The notes under the pieces are model-generated. The model saw only the letters and a program-made list of their open reading frames with translations. It made no database searches and was not told the DNA's origin. This document shows positions 10,602-20,376 of a stretch of 64,000 nucleotides of DNA, one piece after another. The stretch spans positions 26,827 to 90,826 of the forward strand of contig JAPQWV010001400.1 in assembly GCA_027422505.1 (NCBI GenBank), in the 5' to 3' direction. Each line of letters opens with the position of its first letter. The stretch's first letter is position 1. The translations under genes were made by a program, and so were the position numbers. Source of the stretch: Craterostigma plantagineum (Eukaryota; Streptophyta; Magnoliopsida; Lamiales; Linderniaceae).

Positions 10602-12123
10602 TGGATGTTGCTCCTCATTTTGCCCGATTTAGTGTTGGTTAAGTTTGTCTTCGGCGATTTGTTCTCCTCATGCCACGTGTAGTATCCATTCAAATCGTCC
10701 GATTTGTCGTGCATGGGATGAGTCCGCCCGATTTGTGACGTGAAGCATCTGAAATCGCCGCTTGCTTTCGTCATCGTGTCGTCATCTCATCCGCCCGATT
10801 CCATGCATGGGGTGATCATGGTATTTCGCCCGATTTGGGGTCTTTGAGAGGCAGAAATCGCCGAGCTCTTCAAGTGCAGTTTGTCCGATTTAAATCTTGC
10901 ATGGAATCGCCCGATTTGTTGAGCTTGTTAAACTAGGGTTCGGCGATTTGTTTCCCGCATGCCGCGTGGGCTATCCAATTAAGTCGTCCCTCTAAATTGT
11001 TTTCGATCGATTTCTCTCATGCAACTAATCGGCCGATTTGTGGTGTATCAAAACCAAATCGCCGAGACTTATGTTATATGAAATCTTATTTCCATCGCCC
11101 GATTTGTCGTCCTCATTCATTTCAATCGGCCCCTTGTATGCGCATTTCGCCCGATTTGAAATGTCTAAATTGAAATTGTCGAAACTTATACTGTTTTACT
11201 TATTTCCAAATCACACGATTATGTTAGGTTTCGAAGCATCTAGTACTACCTAAGCTAAGTCGCCCGATTTCTAGGGTTTCTTAAGCTACCCGATTCGATC
11301 AACCTAAATTCATCTACCCGAAATCATATCCATCGTCCCATCTACCCAGAATTTCTAAGTTCTCAGGTTTCCTTCTACCTTAAAATCGTTACTGCATTCC
11401 CAAGGACGGTCCCATACTATGGTTGTAAGCCCTTAAAATATGTTAATCTACCAAAATCTCCAAGAAACCCTTAAAATTACATATTTACTCCCCAACTAGG
11501 GTTTTCCATAGATTTTCGAGACTAATCACTTAGGCAGTTTAAGTTACAAAATTGTAAGAGTTGTAAGGAGATGTTTCGCTTACTATGTTGGGTCTTCAAG
11601 CTACTTGGTGTGCTCTTTGCGTGAAATTCCTCTCGGCTCCTTCCCCTCCTTTCCTTCTTTATAATTTTCGATGGTTTTGGAGTGGTATTGTGGGTTTTAG
11701 GCTATTAGATTAGATATTTTGTATTCATAGGCATGGGTTTCCTCAATTCAAGGAGGTTTTGTCTCCCAAGTGGGTTTTTCTCTCAATGGATTGGGCCTAA
11801 TTTCCTTTTTTAGCCCACTTGGTAATTCCTATTGTGATAAGTTCATGGTGCGAAATAACTTCCTAGTCCAATTAGATGCTTCATGGTCCATTAGACCCTA
11901 ATCCATATTCCTATTTACCGTTCTCGAGAATTTCCTATTTTGTTGGTAGTCATCGTAAACACATAATTGTTGGCTCATAATTGCGTGTAATTCACGTATG
12001 ATTCACGAGCATAAAATTCATACATCACGTAAGCGTTCAACATGTACGCAATTATCATGCATTTACGTAAGTCATACACGTAATTTATTGGCCGACCTAA
12101 TTTGCGGGGATCGGGGTCCTACA
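10602..12123 (-). repeat. 5' LTR of element A, inner half deleted
   Basis: Matches 4549-6070 of the other LTR almost base for base. Its left end fuses directly to leader sequence ending GGCCGC, so the LTR's promoter-proximal half, its end and the primer-binding site are gone. TTC is shared by both parents of the junction. A few single-base differences from the left LTR are visible, so the two copies have diverged little. Confidence 0.88.
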
Positions 12124-12128
12124 GATCA
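12124..12128. repeat. Right target-site duplication of element A (GATCA)
   Basis: Second copy of the five-base target site, followed at once by the resumed copia gag reading. Confidence 0.9.
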
Positions 12129-12705
12129 ACTCAAGATGATGCAATTTGTTATGGGACTCAACAAAGGTAACATCCATATGAGGTCTCAGATTCCTATGAT
12201 GAGCCCCTTGCCATCTCACAGACAGGTGTACTCCATGATATGCAATGAAGAAGCCCAAAGAAACATTAATGTCCACAGCCAGGAAGTTATCTCTATTGCA
12301 CTGCAAAGTAATGCCAATCAGACGAAGCAGTGGACTGAGAGAGGAGCTTCGTGGTGTGATCACTGCCACGTTGGGGGGCACACTAGAGAAACTTGCTTCA
12401 AGCTCCATGGGTATCCTCAAATTGGTAATCGAGGTGGTAGAAGAGGAGCAAGAGGTCGAGGAGGACCTAGAGGCAGATTCAATAACTATGATCAAGACCG
12501 AGCTATTGGACAGTGGAGTGTTAATCCTATCAAGGCAAACGCAACTAGCTCACATGGTGACCAGCAAGCTATTGGATCACAGAACAATGTACAAGCAGAG
12601 AGACCTCAGATAACTCCTTCCCAATATTAACAAATCTTGGCCATTCTTGGCGGAGCACAAGGGCTAGATTCTACTCAAGCAGGGACTTCATCCAACCAAG
12701 CTGGT
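12124..12705 (+). pseudogene. Copia D gag, downstream piece with zinc knuckle
   Basis: Continues the gag protein interrupted at 2896. It reads QLKMMQFVMGLNKGNIHMRS, PMMSPLPSHRQVYSMI, then the CCHC zinc knuckle WCDHCHVGGHTRETCFKLHG, and a Gly/Arg-rich tail (RGGRRGARGRGGPRGR) ahead of a Gln-rich stretch. A TAA stop lies at 12628-12630. Beyond it reading fades into the left edge of the Cassandra-like element at 12706. The protease that should follow is missing. Confidence 0.85.
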
Positions 12706-12818
12706 AATGGTGGTACAGTGGGGCCAGACTATCAGTCGGAGTGTGTGGGCCCAACCCCACTGGTCCCGGTAGGGACGGATGCTACAGTGACACCCGGTAT
12801 GGGACGGGATGTTATAGG

Positions 12819-12830
12819 TGGTATCAGAGC
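12819..12830 (+). other. Primer-binding site of Cassandra-like element
   Basis: TGGTATCAGAGC, complementary to the 3' end of plant initiator-Met tRNA, lies four bases after the end of the left LTR copy. Confidence 0.9.
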
Positions 12831-13095
12831 ACAACCTCTCGCAGTACGGTGCTGGTTCGGGGACGAACCAGGCGGAAGCTGGTGGGCATGTGATCGCCGG
12901 TGCCAGAGAAGTGCACGGACAAGGAGCGGCTCCTGGCAGGCTTCTAGGCGAAGGGGTACATGAACGAACCGATCCGACACCCGAATGAGAGGGGATCCTG
13001 AGACTGACAATGTATGGGCATGTCAGGCTAAGAATCGTATAAGAAAATTGATAGTACTACTCATATCATAAAGGTCGACCTACCTTTTCGGGAGT

Positions 13096-13180
13096 CCATC
13101 CGAAAGAACTTCGAAGTTAAGCGTGCTTGACTTGAAGCAATCTTAGGATGGGTGACCCCCTGGGAAGTTTGCCCAGGGTG
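13096..13180 (+). other. 5S rRNA-derived segment inside the LTR
   Basis: Contains AGTTAAGCGTGCTT (A-box-containing part) and TTAGGATGGGTGACC with CCTGGGAAGT (C-box part), both as in plant 5S rRNA. The spacing between them is close to that of the real gene, while the middle and the flanks differ. The 5' third of 5S is poorly matched and the 3' end is replaced by GGGTGCGTG sequence. It is not a 5S gene. In Cassandra elements this block keeps the RNA polymerase III internal promoter; whether this copy can drive transcription is not known. Confidence 0.88.
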
Positions 13181-13327
13181 CGTGTGAGCGAGGACGAAGC
13201 ACGCTGCAAGGTTAAATGGTGGTACAGTGGGGCCAGACTATCAGTCGGAGTGTGGTGGGCCCAACCCCACTGGTCCCGGTAGGGACGGATGCTACAGTGA
13301 CACCCGGTATGGGACGGGATGTCACAG

Positions 13328-14230
13328 GGAGCTTATTACTGCTGCAAATTCCGGAACAGTTACTTTGAATGAAAATCTGAAATTGATAGATGTATTATTT
13401 TTGCCTGAGTTCAAGCAAAATTTGCTATGTGTCTCAACTATCTAATGATGCTAATTTCTGCATTGTTTTCTACTCCCATTTTTGTCTAATCCAGGAGAGT
13501 TGGACTGGCAAGATAAGGGGGATTGGTAGAAATTGGAATGACTTGTATTACTTGGATAAGGTTGATAATGTGTCCGCTAGTAGGAGATTTAACCATGTTA
13601 CGAACTTATGTAATAGTGAAATTCACCAGGTTGTTGCTAATAAAGGAGACATTAATAAAATCTCGTTGTGGCACAAAAGATTTGGCCATATGTCTTTTAA
13701 TAGACTTGAGTATTTGCCTGACTTGAACTTGAAAGTAGAAGAAAATCATAAATACTGTCCTATATGTCCCTTAGCTAAGCATAGTAGAACTAAGTTTCCG
13801 TTGCGTACTATAATTATATCTATTATGGAATTGTTGCATGGTGATGTTTGGGGACCGTATAGGGAGCCAACCTTTAATGGTGAGAGGTATATTTTAACCT
13901 TAGCTGATTACTATTCTCGAGCTATATGGGGATTTCTTATGATAAATAAATCTGAAGTATATAATGTATTAAAAAATTCATAGTATATGTTCAAAATTAG
14001 TTTTCCAGAACAGTTAGGACATAGGCATATACTTAATGTAGCTAGAGCATAGAATGTAGTGAGTTGTTTGATTCCCTTGGTATAATACATCAAAAATCAT
14101 GTTCCTACACTCCTCAACAAAACGGAATGATTGAACGGAAACATAGGCATATACTTAATGTAGCCAGAGCCTTAAAGTTTCAAAGGTACCGATCAAGTAT
14201 TGGGGTGGGTGCGTAAAAACAGCAATATAC
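13328..14230 (+). pseudogene. Copia D integrase
   Basis: Copia integrase region. Upstream, TVTLNENLKLIDVLFLPEF is the usual stretch between protease and integrase. The zinc-binding part is LWHKRFGHMSFNRL and CPICPLAKHSRTKFP. The core has HGDVWGPY (first Asp) and LTLADYYSRAIWGF. Then the reading is damaged: TAG at 13981 and a partial duplication of CATAGGCATATACTTAATGT (14022 and 14138). The second catalytic Asp segment is not readable, while the Glu segment is, as [16 protein letters not shown]. The enzyme is not functional. Confidence 0.82.
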
Positions 14231-15900
14231 TTGATAAATAGGACACCGACCTCTTTTCTTAAAGGTAAAACACCTTTCTATGCTTTATATGGTAGAGAAA
14301 CCAACATTTCATCACTTGCGAGTATTTGGATGTTTATGTTTTGTGAAAGTTCTACCACAACTTGATAAGTTCAAGGAGAGATCAAGACCATGCGTGCTAA
14401 TAGGGTATGCTGTCACCCAAAAGGCATACAAATTACATGACCTTGAAACTGAAAATTTTGTTATTTCGAGGGATGTGATTTTTTTATGAGGATCAGTTTC
14501 CATTTGATTTAAATGGTAAGCAGAATTCTAGTCCATCGTCTACAACTAAAAAATATGATGAAGTTATGTTTGATGAGGATTTCAGCTATGATAAGACAAT
14601 GGTAAGTGATATCTGTCCATACAATTATAATAATGAAATTCTTGAGCAAGTAATGCAGGGGGAGCTGAACCAGAACAGGAAAATCAGAATCCTGGTTCTA
14701 CTACAGAGGCAAATCAACCTGTGAGGAGGTGAGACAGAATTCGTAGACCTCCAAGCAGGTTTAAGGATTTCATCTCCCCTTTCTCTAATGAAACTAACCA
14801 TTCTTGCTCTGTCAAGTATCCCTTGTCCTCTTATGTTCATTATAACAGGATCAAGCCAAAGTATGCCACATTTATAGCTAATTTGGCCAGTGAAACAGTT
14901 CCAAGGAATTTTCAGGAAGCTGTGAGGTCAGAACAGTGGAGAAAAGCTATGGAAGTCAAAATTTCAGCACTAGAGCTGAACCACACATGGAAGGTAGTGG
15001 ATCTACCAAAAGGTAAATGTCCCGTAGGTTGTAAATGGGTCTATTCTATTAAATATAAGGCCGACGGTTCTATCGAAAGGTATAAAGCACGACTAGTAGC
15101 AAAAGGTTACAGTCAAGTTAGGGTATAGATTATACTGACACATTTGCACCAGTAGCTAAACATGTTACCATTAGATTGATTATATCACTTGCATCTATAT
15201 GTAATTGGCCACTTTGGCAAATGGACGTCACTAATGCATTTTTACAGGAAGATTTGCTTGAAGAAGTATACATGAGTATGCCTCAAGGGCTAAATTCAAG
15301 TAATTCTGAAAATTCTATCAAGGTATGTAAACTTGAAAAGCCGATGTATGACTTAAAACACGCACCGCGTCAGTGGAATAAAAAATTCACATTGGCAATG
15401 AGTGATTTTGGATTTGTACAATCAAAGAATGACTATTCTTTGTTTGTCAAATCAAGGGGAGAAGTGTGGTTATATTATTGGTGTATGTTGATGATATTGT
15501 TATTAGGGTAGTGACAATCATATGATTGATGAAGCTAAGAGTTATTTAAATGAGACGTTTCATATGAAGGGCTTGGGTGAGTTAAAATAATTTTTAGGTA
15601 TAGAAGTTGCTAGATCTAATAGAGGAATTGTTCTTAGCCAAAGAAATTATATTCTGGAGTTGTTAGTGGAGGCTGGGATGTTGGGATCTAAACCCTTAAG
15701 AATTTCAGTCGAACAGAATGTAAAGCTTGCAGATATTGATGATTTTCAAGGTTTTATAGCTGTTGGTTGTGCTGAAGTTTTACTACTGCTGAAAGATCAG
15801 AGATTGCTGCTCATACTGCTGGAATTTCAGATACTGAAGATCAAAGACTAAGCTGTTCTAGTGCTTCAGGTAGTATAAATATTCACTTATTCCAGAGGAT
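14231..15900 (+). pseudogene. Copia D reverse transcriptase
   Basis: Begins with the pre-RT segment LDKFKERSRPCVLIGY, then NFQEAVRSEQWRKAMEVKIS, KGKCPVGCKWVYSIKYKADG, ERYKARLVAKGYSQ, and after a frame change DTFAPVAKHVTIRLI, WQMDVTNAFLQEDLLEEVYM, LEKPMYDLKHAPRQWNKK and a damaged catalytic region near 15490 (VYVDD-like bases in a shifted frame). Further frame changes and a TAA at about 15588 follow. Positions 15720-15860 hold sequence that does not fit the family and may be a small internal rearrangement. Confidence 0.83.
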
Positions 15901-16557
15901 TATTGGTAAGCTGATTTACTTAAGTCTAACTAGGCCTGATATTTCATATGCGGTTCAAATTTTATCACAATATATGCATGACCCAAAAAGGCTCATTTTG
16001 ATGCATTATACAGAGTATTGAGATATTTGAAAGGAAAGCCAGGTCTCGGTTTGTTTCTTAATGCTGACAGTAAGATATGTTTAAGAGCTTATTGCGATGC
16101 AGATTGGGCATCATGGCCAAAGACTAGAAGGTCATTAACAGGTTATATGGTTTTCCTTGGAGACTCATTGATATCGTGGAAGACAAAGAAACAAAAAACG
16201 GTGGCAAGAAGTTCAGCCGAGGCAGAGTATAGAGGGATGGCAATGGTCACGGCGAAAGTGTTATGGTTAAATAAGATAATGAAAGATATTGGAGTTCAAA
16301 GAATGGGGCCAGTTACGATTCATACGGACAGTAAATCTGCGATACAGATAGCGGCAAACCCGGTCTTCCATGAAAGAACGAAGCACGTTGAAGTCGATTG
16401 TCACTTCGTAAGAGATAAGATCCAAGAGAAGGTGATCAAGACTGAATATATACCCTCTCAAGAGCAACCGGCAGATTTATTGACAAAGGCGTTGGGAAGA
16501 GACCAGTTCGAATACTTATTATCCAAGGTTAGTGTTTTAAACTTATATGAACACTAA
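15901..16557 (+). pseudogene. Copia D RNase H
   Basis: RT connection and RNase H. Early part reads [19 protein letters not shown] in a different frame, then from 16018 a single open stretch of 180 codons: RYLKGKPGLGLFL, YCDADWASWPKTRRSLTGY, KTVARSSAEAEYRGMA, TIHTDSKSAIQIAANPVFHE and the end PADLLTKALGRDQFEYLLSK. The catalytic Asp, Glu, Asp pattern (CDADWA, SAEAEY, HTDSKS) is present. It ends at TAA 16555-16557, just before the polypurine tract. Confidence 0.88.
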
Positions 16558-16569
16558 CCTTGAGGGGAG

Positions 16570-16747
16570 TGTCAAGAAGAGCTGAACTCAAAAATGTATT
16601 TTGGGATGTATTAAGTGTTTATCAGTTGAGCAAGGACTACTGTGCAAATATAGGTATAGCAACTTAGTATAAAACGCTTCTTGTATACAGTGTATTCAAG
16701 ACTGAACGATTAAATGAAAACATTTCCTTTCTTGAATATTCATAACA
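16570..16747 (+). repeat. Candidate 3' LTR of copia D
   Basis: Starts TGTCAAGAAGAGC directly after a GAGGGGAG polypurine tract (16562-16569) and probably ends at CATAACA (16747). A TATA box (TATAAAAC) lies at 16668-16675. Without a 5' LTR the right end is a guess from the usual TG...CA rule and short copia LTR size. Confidence 0.7.
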
Positions 16748-16922
16748 TACTCGACATGCGTTAGATCGTTAGGAGAATGATTATGGCAACTAGGAAATTC
16801 CTCACTCGACCAAATTTAAAATTTTCAATTCTCTAACATAGCCTGTAGTCATCCAATTTGAGCCTTCTCCGAATTCCTTTTCTTCATTTGAAAACCCTTA
16901 AGCCTTCAACCGACAATCTAAG

Positions 16923-18423
16923 TGTAGCACCCGGGTCCTCGTAAGCGAGTAGGGCCAATAAATTTGCATAAAAGGTGGAATGCAATTATGTGCATTTCAT
17001 GCATTAATTTCGTACTTATGTGACCAACGTGAAATTTTGTGTCGAAAATTTTGTGCGTAGGTTATTTCGTGAATTTGGTGCAATTAATTTGTACCAAGTG
17101 ACCTCTAATTTATTTAGGGATTTTGGAAAAATTAGGTAAAAGAGAATTGGGCCATGAACTAAGGTTGAACTCTCTACATTATTGGGCTAGGATTGAATAA
17201 AATTTGGACCCAAAGCCTTAGAGAGGGTTTTGTGAGACAAATCCCCTTAAAATAAGGGATATTTTTGCCACAAATGTCCCAACATCGTGCCTTAACAAGC
17301 TAACAATTACCCAGAGACCATTTTCAAACTCATAAACCCCATTTACAAGAACTAGCGAGAGCTTAAGCAAACGAGGAAGGAGAAGGTGAATATAAAGTCA
17401 TCGTCCTCGAACTAGGTACAGATTCTTACCATAATCTTTACTCTTAATTAGGTAAACACACGCATTCTAGGGATTTTAAGCACGAACATGGCTTTTGCGT
17501 GCTGAGGAGTTGTGCGATTCTAGTTCTTGAAGGGTGTTATAACCTTAGTTAAGGTGTTGAGTCTATAATAACATGTTTTGGGGGTTTTAGGGCATGAAGA
17601 ATGAGGCTAGGAAACGCGTTCTTATTATGATCGGAATTTAGGGTTAGGGGTTCATATCGATCTTCAGCATGTTCTTTAAAAATGATCTTCTTCATCCTTA
17701 AGCAAAGAGTTCCGCGAATTTAAAAGTGTTTATGCGAACTCGGGATCGCGAAGTATAACGAACTAGGGAATGGTTCGCGAACTCGTTCCACGGACTAGGT
17801 AAACTCGGCGAGTCCTATTTCCGCGAATTGGATAGTTGGCGAACTCAAGATTTGCGTATCCGTGGAGGTTTTTGCGGGCTGGAGTGGTTTGTGAACTCAG
17901 ACCATTTTGCGGGACCTACTTGGCGAATCCATGCAAAGGATCGAACTTTACGAACTCCTTGAACCATGAAAAGAATTTTGCAAATCATGAATTTCGCGGG
18001 TTGCTACCAATTCGCGAACCCATAGCTTTTTCGAATTCACTGCCATCTGCGAATCCATAACATTCTGCGGGCTCGATGTGTTGTAGGTATCAGCGACCAC
18101 GGTACGTGATCGAATTTCGAAGGCAAGGCCGACCTTTTGAAGCTTCGCGCTGCTTTTGGAGTGGACGTGTGTGTATTGATGACGACCTGTGAGGCCGGGC
18201 GCATTGGAGCCTTTTGCTGTGCCGTTACACAAGATCCATGTAGTTAGGTCTCGAATGTAATCTTAGAGATCGGACCTTTATTCTTTTGACATGTATATAA
18301 CAATGATTCCATTATATAGATGGAAAAAAATTTATGCGCATTTCAGTACTAATTACCGATTACAACGCGGTATGCACGTAGGAAAATGCTAGAATAGGTA
18401 GAATCAGGAGTCGGGACGCGACA
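16923..18423 (+). repeat. 5' LTR of element C (1.5 kb)
   Basis: Begins TGTAGCACCC and ends GACGCGACA, four bases before a tRNA-Met primer site. It has a TATA box (TATATAA, 18294-18300) inside the block TTCTTTTGACATGTATATAA and an upstream block TTGTAGGTATCAGCGACCAC. Both blocks also occur, reverse-complemented, in the LTR of element A (about 3010-3250). Positions 17690-18060 carry many GCGAACTC/GCGAATTC words. Confidence 0.85.
17690..18060 (+). repeat. GCGAA(C/T)TC word array in LTR C
   Basis: About fifteen occurrences of GCGAACTC, GCGAATTC, TTCGCGAA or close variants with irregular spacing. It takes the same place in this LTR as the AAATCGGGCGA array in LTR A, but with a different word. Confidence 0.75.
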
Positions 18424-18426
18424 GGG

Positions 18427-18440
18427 TGGTATCAGAGCTT
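18427..18440 (+). other. Primer-binding site of element C
   Basis: TGGTATCAGAGCTT, complementary to plant initiator-Met tRNA, follows the LTR end after three bases. Confidence 0.92.
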
Positions 18441-18578
18441 CGGTCACAGGTTCTGCAGACTGTCCATACACACACACCCAAAAGCGCGGAAGCGGCCTTG
18501 CAAGTAAGTGTTACGTTTATGTGAAATTTTATGTTGCATAATTTATTGGCCTTAGGACAATCAGGATAGGGGATAAAA

Positions 18579-19926
18579 ATGGTGAGAACTAGGGGTGAGA
18601 CCAGCGATGGTGATGACCAGAATAGGGGAACACGGCCCCCGATGCAACCATCTTCCAACTGACGGAACTGGTCCGTCAGCAATCAACGAGATCCAACAGC
18701 TGATTCAACAGAATGTTGTGAACACCGGGCCGACTCAGGCCGAAAGGACAGTGCTGGTGGGGAAACAGTTCCGAAGGTTGAACCCACCAACCTTTGAGGA
18801 CATGGCTGACCCGACGGCAGCCGAAGACTGGATAAGGACCCTAGAGAGTATGTTTGTTTATAGTAGGGTTCCAGAGGCGGAGAAGGCTCTCCGTGCCTCG
18901 TTCTTATTGAGGGGGAGCGTGGGGCATTGGTGGGACATGGTTATGGTGATAGAGAATCCTGCCACGATGAGCTGGGACAGGTTCAAGGGACTGTTCCGGG
19001 GCAAGTACTTGACAGCCCCAGTCAGAGCTCAGCGCCTTAACGAGTTTATCAACCTCAGGCAGGGATCCATGACAGTTGCTGAGTATATCCGGAAGTTCGA
19101 GCAACTGTCAAGGTTTGCAGCTCATATGGTGAGCACAGAAGCATTGAAGATCGAGCGGTTTCTCGAAGGATTGAAGCTAGAGCTCTATAGAGACGTGAGT
19201 ATGGCCGGAGTTCAGGGTGCCACCTACGTGCAAGTAGCGGAAAGGGCAATGGCGGCGGAGCAGGCAGAGGCCCGGATCGTGCGGGCGCAAGAGGCAGAAA
19301 GGAAGTTCGCCCAAATGCAAGGGGCACAATGGAGTGGAGGAGAGCAGAAACGGCAGTTCATGCCCGAAGGCGGCAAGAAGAAATTTCAGAACAGGCCTCC
19401 ACAACAACCTCAGGGGACAGTGAACAGGCCCCTAAATCAGAATCAGGTGGCGGCACCAGTCCCTAATTGCCAGAAGTGCGGGAAGAGGCACTTCGGAAAC
19501 TGCAACACACCGGCCAATGCATGTTTTAGATGTGGGAAGCCTGGCCATTTCGTGAGGCAGTGCCCGGAAGGTGCTTCAGGGAGTCAGGCAGGAAGTCAAG
19601 CGAGACCACTGATGGTGCCAGCACGGGTATACACCATCACGTCAGAAGAAGCAGAAAACAACCTCGCGGTGGTGACAGGTACCCTCCTTATCCACCAGAC
19701 ACCCACATGCATCCTAGTAGATTCCGGGGCGACCCACTAATTTGCATCCCTCCAATATGTAATGAGACTTAAGATTATGCCTTAGCGGGCGGACTGTGAA
19801 TATAGTGTAGCAATCCCGAACGGGACTCCAACTAGGACTGACCAAATACTGAGAGATTGCCCGGTAGTGGTAGACGATAGGGAACTAACTGTAGGCTTAA
19901 TTATCATCCAGATGAACGACTACGAA
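18579..19926 (+). pseudogene. Element C gag and protease start
   Basis: Start ATG at 18579 (MVRTRGETSDGDDQNRGTR), the same start as in element A; the frame changes near 18655 and then runs openly to 19737. Capsid motifs: AAEDWIRTLESMFVYS, LLRGSVGHWWDMV, FRGKYLTAPVRAQRLNEF, YIRKFEQLSRFAAHM, ALKIERFLEGLKLELYRDV. Two zinc knuckle halves follow, CQKCGKRHFGNC and CFRCGKPGHFVRQC. The protease motif ILVDSGATH is cut by TAA at 19738-19740, where the family has Ser. The protease reading continues to MNDYEV at 19926, where element B is inserted. Confidence 0.88.
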
Positions 19927-19931
19927 GTGAT
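19927..19931. repeat. Left target-site duplication of element B (GTGAT)
   Basis: GTGAT precedes the left LTR of element B and is repeated at 32855-32859 after its right LTR. Confidence 0.92.
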
Positions 19932-20099
19932 TGATAAACGTATTTTAATGCATTTATGATAGTATTCATTTGGGGTATAATAGAACTTTAGCAATGAATT
20001 TATGCATTTATTCACCATATTTACACTTATTCTTATGTTAAAGGAGCTTAGGACGAGTTTCGGGCGAAAACGAGGCAAAACGGTGCAAAAATGAAAAAC

Positions 20100-20360
20100 A
20101 CTGCCGGGTGTCACGGCCGTGACACACTATGCACTTGGCCGTGACACCCACCAGAGGCCGAAATAGAAGACACTGCCTGAGGTCATGGCCGTGACTTCCC
20201 TTGCACTAGGCCGTGACACTTGGCAGAGAGGTCGACTGAAGATGGTCACGGCCGTGACACCTTATGCACTTGGCCGTGACACTTGGCAGAAAGTTGAGTA
20301 ACTTGAGTCGGCCATGGTCACGGCCGTGACGGCCCATGTCCCAGGCCGTGACCGTTACGG
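20100..20360. repeat. Palindrome cluster GTCACGGCCGTGAC in LTR B
   Basis: Three full palindromes: GTGTCACGGCCGTGACAC (20108-20125), GGTCACGGCCGTGACAC (about 20243) and GTCACGGCCGTGAC (about 20319). Half-sites GGCCGTGACAC lie between them. All sit 10-270 bases upstream of the TATA box. The right LTR repeats the cluster (31636-31880), with one palindrome decayed. Confidence 0.9.
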
Positions 20361-20367
20361 AAATCGC

Positions 20368-20376
20368 TATAAAAAG
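20368..20376 (+). promoter_or_regulatory. TATA box of LTR B
   Basis: CGCTATAAAAAGCCC follows the palindrome cluster. The same box is at 31897-31905 in the right LTR. Confidence 0.75.

Larger units (their letters stand above)
2897..12123 (-). mobile_element. Ty3/gypsy chromovirus (Tekay-like) element A
   Basis: Minus-strand gypsy element inserted in copia D. Bounds are TGTCAGG at 2897 and CCTACA at 12123, flanked by GATCA on both sides. In element order it has a shortened 5' LTR (12123 down to about 10602), gag, protease, reverse transcriptase, RNase H, integrase with a C-terminal chromodomain-like region, a polypurine tract (6082-6071) and a long 3' LTR (6070-2897). The primer-binding site and about half of the 5' LTR are deleted. 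The coding region is complete in domain content but interrupted by several single-base frame changes. The combination GPY-type integrase tail, chromodomain, long LTR and a polypurine tract overlapping the pol 3' end points to the Tekay/Del lineage. Confidence 0.9.
12706..13327 (+). mobile_element. Cassandra-like TRIM element with 5S-derived LTR
   Basis: Direct repeats at 12706-12815 and 13215-13326 share TGGTGGTACAGTGGGGCCAG at their start and CGGTATGGGACGGGATGT near their end. The first repeat is followed by TGGTATCAGAGC, an initiator-Met tRNA primer site. The short internal part has no ORF worth naming and contains GAATGAGAGGGGATCC, a plausible polypurine tract. The right LTR probably starts near 12999 (TGAGACTGACAATG) and includes 5S rRNA-like sequence. 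The left LTR keeps only its last 110 bases, so its 5S part is lost. Size, tRNA primer and the 5S insert match the Cassandra group of terminal-repeat retrotransposons in miniature, which are non-autonomous and rely on other elements' enzymes. Confidence 0.85.
2697..16747 (+). mobile_element. Ty1/copia element D, split by nested insertions
   Basis: Remains of one plus-strand copia retrotransposon in three blocks: 2697-2896, 12124-12705 and 13328-16747. The gag reading breaks at GATCA (2892-2896) and resumes at the duplicated GATCA (12124-12128), which shows that the Tekay-type element A inserted inside gag. A Cassandra-like element sits where the protease should be. The 5' LTR and the start of gag are missing; the left edge directly abuts the trihelix pseudogene. 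A candidate 3' LTR lies at 16570-16747. Domain order gag, (protease lost), integrase, reverse transcriptase, RNase H is copia-type. Many stops and frame changes make it an old, inactive copy. Confidence 0.85.

Noticed and set aside
12637..13010. Frames on both strands with Gly/Pro/Arg-rich products.
   Set aside because: They fall in the non-coding Cassandra-like element; the LTR repeats and primer site explain the sequence.
13096..13180. A functional 5S rRNA gene.
   Set aside because: Only the internal promoter region is well matched. The 5' third and the 3' end differ, and the segment lies in a retrotransposon LTR.
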